Shown here one piece after another: positions 56,001-64,000 of a stretch of 64,000 bases of DNA. Every line of letters starts with the position of its first letter. The first letter of the stretch is position 1. This stretch comes from Pocillopora verrucosa. Its lineage: Eukaryota; Cnidaria; Anthozoa; Scleractinia; Pocilloporidae. The stretch covers positions 1,259,470 through 1,323,469 of the forward strand of contig NC_089314.1 of NCBI RefSeq assembly GCF_036669915.1. Direction: 5' to 3'. The notes beneath the pieces are model-generated. The model saw only the letters and a program-made list of their open reading frames with translations, was not told the origin of the DNA and made no database searches. The translations under genes were made by a program, and so were the position numbers.

Positions 56001-57811
56001 TAAAGGAGTTAGCATTCATGACATTAGGTGAAAGTTCCTTTTTTTTTATATTAGGGAATCTGCATCGTTGATTTATTCAATTAATCTGATTTTACAAATG
56101 TTTTGGGCCAAGAAGTGTGTTGAGTGTCATCTTTCATTTACATCCAGTGCCTTAGATGCAGAATCTGAACGTGTTGTACAAGAAGCTTTGGACAAAGTTA
56201 CTAAAGGTTTTAAATTTACTTCAATTCATAGCTAAAGTATTAGTCAAATGAATATAACTGATTATAAGGTTGACCTGTACAATAATGTACACATGACAGC
56301 CTCTTTATGAGTTGCATATTTCATGGGTTAACACTTCAAGACACTCTTTATGTCTACTGCAGCCATTAGGCTCAGTTTGTGTGTATGGAAAAGGTATTTT
56401 ATCCTGAGTGATTTTAAAGAGAAAGTTGAGAAAATTAATAGTACTTTTCTACCAGTTAAGGGTCATTCTCCATGATGAATAACTGTGACCATAGACTTGA
56501 CATTTCTTGTAGCTTTGTCAAAGTTTTTCACAATAAGGACCTCCCAGCTTACTAATATTATTTTGAGTTGCTGTAGAGCCTAAGAGAATTCTTCAAGTTG
56601 ATTAATATGGAGGAGAAAAAAGCATTGTACTTTTAATGATACTTGTCCTTCAATTCCTGCACTTAGGACGCACTGTGATAGTTATTGCTCATAGGCTCAG
56701 TACCATACAGAATGCTGGTAAGTTAATATGAAGTTGTCCTTTGAGCTTTGTTTTATCATATGATTCTCCTGAAATCATTGAGAGGGTTACACTACACGAA
56801 AATTGAAAAAGATTTGTTATCCTTATGACACAATTTTTGAAGGCCCTTCGGGCTGTCAAATTAGTTCTTCTTTTATTTATTTATTTCTTTTTATTTGTAT
56901 TTTCAATTGGTGATGATCTCTGGTGTAGGGCTGATCTTGAATGGTGGGATCATAGCCAAAATATTCTCTGCAAGCACTAGCCTTTGCAAAGTTTAAGTTT
57001 AGTTTTCTGTCATTAATATTTGATTGATATGAATGAACTAACTCTGGGTTAGTAGGATTATTAACTATTAAAGATAGTTTCATTCATATAAGTAATTTAT
57101 TGCTTACCCAACTCTGTTGCTGCAACTTCATTAACTTTTTTTTATAATTAAAACAGATATGATTGTGGTTCTTTCCCATGGTAACATTCGCGAGGTAAGT
57201 TATAATTGCAAACATATCAATGTCCTTAATTAATAATTGCAGCAGTTTGTGTCACTTTCTTGTACTTCCCCCACATCAGGTGTTTCCCTCAGCTGGTTAA
57301 AGTTTTTTGAATCTGTTCATTTCCCCACATACATTTTGTAAAAAAATTTCCAAATAATTTAAAAGTGTGTTGTTATGGTTCTGATAAAGTTTGTTGTTGT
57401 AATTTGTAGCTGTTACGGTAACTGTAGTGCTGTTGTTCTCATTGAAACTAAAATATTTCCTTGGAACTAAGGATAACTTGGGTTTCAAAGAATACAATTA
57501 AGTGCTAACAGCTTACTTCAAATTCAAACTGTTCCAGTCAGTTGGAACATCTGTTTAAAAAAAAAAAGGAATATGCAAGAAACAGATAAGTTTTGGACCC
57601 TTTCATAATTTAAGATGGATTTCTCTCAACAGTTACTATTTTTGGATGCTCTAACAGGCATGAACTTTGTAATTTTATGGCTTTGCTATGGTAGGAGGTT
57701 GAACATCACTTCAAATCACTTTTATAATAGGTGGGAACACATCAAGAATTAATGGCCAGAGATGGACTTTATGCAGACCTTGTACGACAGCAAATTCAAG
57801 AACAGGATTAA
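50002..57811 (+). CDS. ABCB8: ABCB8-like mitochondrial half ABC transporter (13 exons, 716 aa)
   Basis: ATP-driven half transporter expected in the inner mitochondrial membrane. Exons 50002-50090, 51199-51873, 52460-52762, 53381-53584, 54030-54429, 54852-54923, 55024-55080, 55610-55668, 55812-55874, 56148-56206, 56667-56717, 57157-57194, 57731-57811; all phases agree and total 717 codons. The N-terminus is rich in Arg, Ser and Leu and poor in acids, like a mitochondrial presequence. The transmembrane domain follows (first helix near [17 protein letters not shown]). The C-terminal nucleotide-binding domain has Walker [10 protein letters not shown] (508-516), signature SGGQKQR (614-620), Walker B LILDEAT (Asp637, Glu638) and H-loop His669 (IAHRLST). 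ABCB8 rather than ABCB10 or ABCB7 is indicated by stretches such as [33 protein letters not shown] and GARVFEY, and by the length (vertebrate ABCB8 is near 720-735). Roles reported for ABCB8 include mitochondrial iron export and the mitoKATP complex. Confidence 0.92.
50817..50838 (+). repeat. (TAA)n microsatellite
   Basis: About seven TAA units in ABCB8 intron 1. Confidence 0.85.
52981..53177 (+). repeat. TTAA-flanked MITE-like repeat, family D
   Basis: Lies in an ABCB8 intron. Begins TTAACCCTCCTAG and ends TTTAAAGGGTTAA: inverted CCCT/AGGG termini within TTAA, like family C but with a different interior (GTTGAAGTTGTTGTCTTGAT, GTGTAGCAGCTAGAAGGGAG). Probably another non-autonomous piggyBac-type family. 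Confidence 0.6.
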
Positions 57812-58031
57812 CTTAGCATGTGCCCCAATAGATGTTGAAGTACAAGAGCAGAGACCATGAGATGTCATCCATCTGAGCAGTGTTAATCACACTTCAGTGC
57901 CCTAAAAACCACATGTTAGATCCATTTGATAAATTCCTGTGTCACCTTAAGGATTAGCTTGAGTTAACTTGTTTCACATTATCCAGTAGATTTCATTTGA
58001 AGACATCTTGTTTGTGACTTTTTACATTTCA

Positions 58032-58186
58032 TTAAGGGGCTGAGTTTCTAAAGAAACTGTGGTGCTGCATCAGTGGGGAGTGTTACAAGATAATTTGGTG
58101 CTATCACTTGCGTTGATAATGTAAGTCAGCCACAGTAAAGAGGTTGTAACACTTGCAATCTGAGTGTTAGCCCTCTTTCAAAGAGA
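58032..58186 (-). repeat. Dispersed repeat family A, diverged
   Basis: Begins GAGTTTCTAAAGAAACTGTG and ends near GAGTGTTAGCCCTC. The GACGTTTCGAG block is heavily mutated, so this is an old copy in the ABCB8 downstream region. Confidence 0.65.
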
Positions 58187-59224
58187 ATATCATAACTACT
58201 TGTAATCAAATGTACTGTGTGTTAGTTTAGCTTCTCAGATACATACGTGCAGAGTTAAAGCAACTGATATGACATAGGATTCCACTCCATTTTGACTGGG
58301 TGAAGAAATCAATTTAACTCAAAATGAGCCTTTGGGAAGAGAGGGTGGACTCCACCCTAGATCAGCTATGATGCTCTTTGTCCCAGAAAGTGGCATTGCC
58401 ATCAATGTAGCCTACAGTGCAGGTGTCTCATTAGGGCAAGTTAAGATTAAGAAGCTGGCAACCTTTTACTCATGTTTGGTCTGAAGTTAGAGTCAACAGT
58501 GGGGAGAGGAGTGGGGAAGGGGGAAAAAAAATTCATTGCTCTAACCCCTCCCCTCTCTTTTTTGATCAAGGCAAACCCCCATTGGTACAGATTTCTTTCT
58601 CTCCCCACTCTTCCACTGCTGTAAAAATCATAGATGGCAGCTATAATTTTCCACCAAGATAATATTGAGCACTCACCCACCAAAATATTGCCTGCTCTGC
58701 AGGCTGCTATCAAAGTTAAAGATCGAACTCTCTTGTAAGAGGGTTAAATAGATCTCAAAGGGTACTGTTGTAGTGTGAGTGGTCAGAAAGGAAATCATAG
58801 GGACAACAGTTAAAGCTGTGACATTTTTGGTGATCAATGGTGGTATTTGATTAGCCCCTGTGCTGCAATAGGATTTCACTGTCTTCCCTTTGATACTTTG
58901 GTCACATCTCTAATATTCTGACCAATTCATTGTTCCTCGTTACAATTAATTAAAGTACAATAACTGTAGCAACCTTCTGGACATTGGATAACGATTTTAT
59001 TTAAGTGAATAATGAAACTACAACGTGAAGTCTTCTATACAAATTGATTGAAGAGAAACTAAAAAGTAAAGTCATTAAACAAAAGTCTGGCACTTCTTAC
59101 TCATAATACATGACCCCAAGTTATGGTATAAAATAACATGTAGACTTGACACTGGGAGCCAAGAAAAGAAATCAGTACTATCTCATGAACGCCTTGGATG
59201 TTTTCCATCTTCAAACAAAATTGT

Positions 59225-59409
59225 TTACCCTTTAACCTCCATGAGTGATCGGCATGTAATTTTGAATCATATATGAAATCAGGCCACCAGAATAAAGGAT
59301 ATGATCAACATCTAAAGAAGGTCTTGATTGTGAAACAATTCTCCCTAGATAATGTAGAGAGAACAGTGTGGAGAATTTGCACACTGATTTTAGGGTGTAA
59401 AGGCTTTAA
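59225..59409 (+). repeat. Family C repeat, copy 2
   Basis: Starts TTACCCTTTAACC, contains GTCTTGATTGTGAAACAATT and GAGAACAGTGTGGAGAAT, ends GTAAAGGCTTTAA where the next copy begins. Confidence 0.65.
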
Positions 59410-59606
59410 CCCCTAAGAGTGACTCCACATCTAATATCTCCTCACAGTGTCACTCTTAGATCAAACATTAAGGTCATGAAAATAAAGAAAATAATCAATA
59501 ACTTAAGAAGCTCTTGATTGTTAAACAAATTCTCCTGTCAGCTCCTTATGAAATTATACAGAACAGTTTAGAGAATATGCATGTGGATTTTAAGTGTAAA
59601 GGGTCA
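59405..59606 (+). repeat. Family C repeat, copy 3 (head-to-tail with copy 2)
   Basis: Starts TTTAACCCCTAAGAGTGAC and ends GTGTAAAGGGTCAA. Shares the terminal TTAA region with copy 2, so the two copies form a direct tandem pair. Confidence 0.65.
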
Positions 59607-60344
59607 ACATGGTTTACAAATATAAACCAGCTAATAAAACTAGTGAAAGTTTATGAGACAAGAAAAACATTTATGATGATCTTATACTGCAATTGAGATA
59701 TTAATAAGTAAAATTTAATGTACTTGTTTTAGATGACACATTTTACTTCCCATCCTTCTGCCTATGAATGATTTTATTCAATAAAACTGAACAATGTTCA
59801 TAGACTTGTACCATTATTGCATCATTTTGTGTAATAAATAGTCAGTAATAGTTTAATTTTTAAATTTCAGTGTATCAATGATATCAATTTCACTCCTGGT
59901 TTCATCCATCATAACTTATTATTTCCACTGAGGCATATCACTAAACCCAATTGAAATCTTTTTGTACATCTTTCCACCAACAGCATCATTCATTAGTCTC
60001 TTGTGCATATACAAAAGCCATGATGGAAACTCCTTTCCATGCTACCATAACGCAATTTATTTACAATAGAGACTTAACGCCCTGCTTTTTCACCACCTAT
60101 GGAATCTCAAAGGCACAAAACTATCAGTAAAAGTCAGAAATTAGATTTAAATATACACTCACATAGTTTTAAATAGGAAAAATGTCCACACATAAGAGAG
60201 CTGGAAGTCATTTTTCCCATTTGGACTAACTGTAATGAGTCAATTTACTTCCCTCATTTTTAAACTCTTGCCTGGAATGAAATGTGTATTGATCACCATG
60301 ATACTTTGCCACCTTAAGCTTTGGAAATTTTAGTCATGGACCCA

Positions 60345-60537
60345 TAAGATTGTGTAGCATCTTATTTCACCTTATAATACCATCACAGAAACATGTCATG
60401 GTCATGAGAAAAATAGAAGTAATCACATCAAGTAAAGAAGCTATTGACTGATAATCACACAAATTCTCATTTTCAGATTCAAGTGAAACTTACAAAGATC
60501 AGTGTGAAAATTAAGTATGCATGAATTTAAAGGTATA
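60345..60537 (+). repeat. Family C repeat, decayed copy
   Basis: Recognisable by CATGGTCATGAGAAAAATAG, the GAAGCTATTGACTGATAATC block and GTGTGAAAATTAAGTATGC near the end. Termini are eroded. Confidence 0.45.
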
Positions 60538-60733
60538 GCGCATTAAATTTGAATGATACAGTAACACAACCAATCACACTCCATAATTATATATTACTAA
60601 ACACATAATACAATAAAATTCAGAAATTCCTTCAATTGTGGGAGACCCCTCCCTGGAGACAAACAAATTCAAAACCTCTGTTCATCATTACATTCAGTTG
60701 TATTTTCAGTATTATCAAAATTTTACTTCATAT

Positions 60734-62417
<1,684 letters not shown>

Positions 62418-62534
62418 TTAATATACATAAGTGTTTGTTTGTAAACATTGTTACTAGGTAAATGGACAAGACATGATATTGCTCTACATATGTACCAAGC
62501 TTTAATGCAATTATTTGAAAAGCAGCGACCATAG

Positions 62535-63060
62535 CCCATTAATCTGTATGAGCGACCAGCATCTAGTTTCCCCTTACAATGTCACTCCTGAATCACACAT
62601 TAAGGTCACAAGAGTGAAGGAAATGATCACCAACTTAAGGCCACTTAATTGTGAAAGAAATCATACTTTATATTAAAGTTCACATGGCAACCAGGTGGAC
62701 AATCAGACATAGTTTGATACTACTCTGGTTTGCAGATTTAATGAATGTAACAGAAGAAGTTACAATTCATAGACCCAACGTTTCGACACTCCTGTCTAGT
62801 GCCTTCATCAGGGGTGATCTAAACGCTGCAACAAGAGGTCCTTTAATATTTTCTGATGAGGTGTAAATAGGCGTCAGGAAGCAAACTGCCATCATCACGA
62901 TTTAAAGGAGCGTGGGCGGAGTTAATATGCCAAGCTTCCAAATAAAGGCACTGGTGGTAGCGCTGATTAGTGGTGATAATTTAAAAATCAAAATCATACT
63001 TAATAAATCATACTTGTCAGTGCCTTAAGAAATGTATGGAGAGTAAGTATTTTAATAACA
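62535..63060 (+). repeat. Family C repeat split by a retroelement insertion
   Basis: The left part carries CATCTAGTTTCCCCTTACA and GAATCACACATTAAGGTCAC up to GTGAAAGAAATC. The right part resumes at CTTGTCAGTGCCTTAAGAAA and ends near 63060. The interruption is the Penelope-like fragment at 62669-63004. Confidence 0.65.
62669..63004 (-). mobile_element. Penelope-like retroelement fragment with hammerhead-ribozyme-like core
   Basis: On the minus strand the insert contains CTGATGA, a hairpin GGCAC...GTGTC, then GAAAC and GTTGGGTC (positions 62811 down to 62770). This is the CUGANGA/stem II/GAAA arrangement of a hammerhead core with a very short stem III, as described for Penelope-like elements. 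It is flanked by AAATCATACTT at 62658-62668 and 63005-63015 (an extra copy at 62991-63001), consistent with a target-site duplication. No reverse transcriptase frame is present, so it is a truncated or terminal-repeat copy. Confidence 0.6.
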
Positions 63061-64000
63061 GAGTGAAAAGGATAATTGTGTGAAAACAGAAATCTGTACT
63101 CCCAAATGGTAACTCTAACTTCAGTAGCTAAGTTTCACACCCATTAAGTGTTTTCTGATGGAGTTAGGAAAACTCAGTGACAATTTAAGGTGATTAGGAA
63201 ACAAAAGTTTCCTTCAATGACAGAAACTAAATCATGGATTGTTTATTTATAAGAAATTTAACCTTAATCTGTGAGTCCATCATTTTTAAGCCACAGCATT
63301 TTAATCTTAACCACCTCCAACAAACCTCACAACCTTTTTATTCATTTCATTGCATTGGGGTGCATCTGCCTCGACAGGCAGTTTATATGAGGACTTTTAT
63401 CTTAGTTAAACAAATTTTTTATTGCTCTGAAAAAATGACATCTTTTCTTCTTAAGACATTTAACTGGGTCACAGAATGGCCATAATAAAATCTGCTAAAA
63501 AATCTAAGAACTGCTTTCAGTTTGTTTCCATTAATTTTTAATTTGCTGCAAATGTACAAAATCGTGATGGAACAACTCTAGAATGTTTTGCCACCATGGT
63601 AACTCAGCCACAAAATTTAGATTACTCAACAGATTAATTTTCTAAAACGTTGTTGTCCTATACTTGTGTTAAAAATTAACCTCTGACCCTAATTGATATA
63701 TTGGTGACATGTAGATTGGCATGCCATAATCATATCAGCTATCTGACAAGCAATTTAGATGATATATGTAGTGTAAATTAATGAACAAGCTTGCTGGCAC
63801 TGTAATAAAGCGTAAACATGAACTCTTAATCGGAGCATTTTACACATGACTTCCAAAGAAACAGGTTGCAATGAAGCTTACAAACTTAAAATTATATATT
63901 CATGTTCACTTTTAATGGGAAAACAAACGTAAATATCATAGTCAACTCGAGGCTTAAAATCCATAATTACAACAACCCTTCAGTCCATAATTTTAGATTG
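63060..64000. other. Window end, presumed 5' intron of LIX1L
   Basis: No exon recognised on either strand. Because LIX1L exon 62377-62131 needs an upstream exon, this stretch is probably intronic. Confidence 0.45.

Larger units (their letters stand above)
57812..60733. other. 3' intergenic space between convergent ABCB8 and LIX1L
   Basis: Holds the 3'UTRs of two convergent genes and repeats: family A at 58032-58186, two adjacent family C copies at 59225-59606 and a decayed one near 60345-60537. No coding sequence supported. Confidence 0.6.

Overview
The window is animal nuclear DNA, AT-rich and intron-bearing, with short exons bounded by GT/AG sites. The gene content is a FRZB-type secreted Frizzled-related protein, a mitochondrial ABCB8-like transporter, LIX1/LIX1L and a CUB-trypsin. 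Together with several dispersed non-autonomous repeat families, this suggests a cnidarian, most likely an anthozoan such as a stony coral. The organism call is an inference: the repeat families resemble ones I associate with coral genomes, and no search was run.

Layout from left to right. 1-6050: no convincing gene. 6149-11191 (-): an eight-exon gene whose exons join in frame into a 648-residue secreted CUB-CUB-trypsin protein with a long proline-rich tail. 11.3-14.7 kb: non-coding, with a large fold-back repeat. 14717-15646 (-): single-exon ankyrin-repeat protein. 15.7-21.1 kb: repeats. 21218-22858 (+): a long serine-rich, probably disordered protein of unknown family. 22.9-25.0 kb: two G-rich repeat tracts. 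25748-28711 (-): a three-exon gene for a divergent Frizzled-CRD secreted protein with an unrecognised C-terminal domain. 28.8-40.1 kb: gene-poor. 40181-46001 (-): a three-exon sFRP gene (CRD plus netrin-like domain). 46.1-49.9 kb: gene-poor. 50002-57811 (+): a 13-exon ABCB8-like half transporter of 716 residues. 60734-62377 (-): the last two exons of a LIX1/LIX1L gene whose first exon is not visible. 62.5-63.06 kb: a Penelope-like fragment with a hammerhead-ribozyme-like core nested inside a TTAA-flanked repeat.

Functional themes. Two CRD-bearing secreted proteins lie on the same strand about 11.5 kb apart. They share exon number, intron phase and the small size of the middle exon, so they look like ancient tandem paralogues; one keeps the netrin-like domain and the other has a domain I cannot name. 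Both are candidates for extracellular modulation of Wnt signalling. The CUB-trypsin is an independent secreted protease. ABCB8 and LIX1L are convergent housekeeping or developmental genes. The strongest candidate for something undescribed is the divergent CRD protein at 25.7-28.7 kb, followed by the serine-rich protein at 21.2-22.9 kb.
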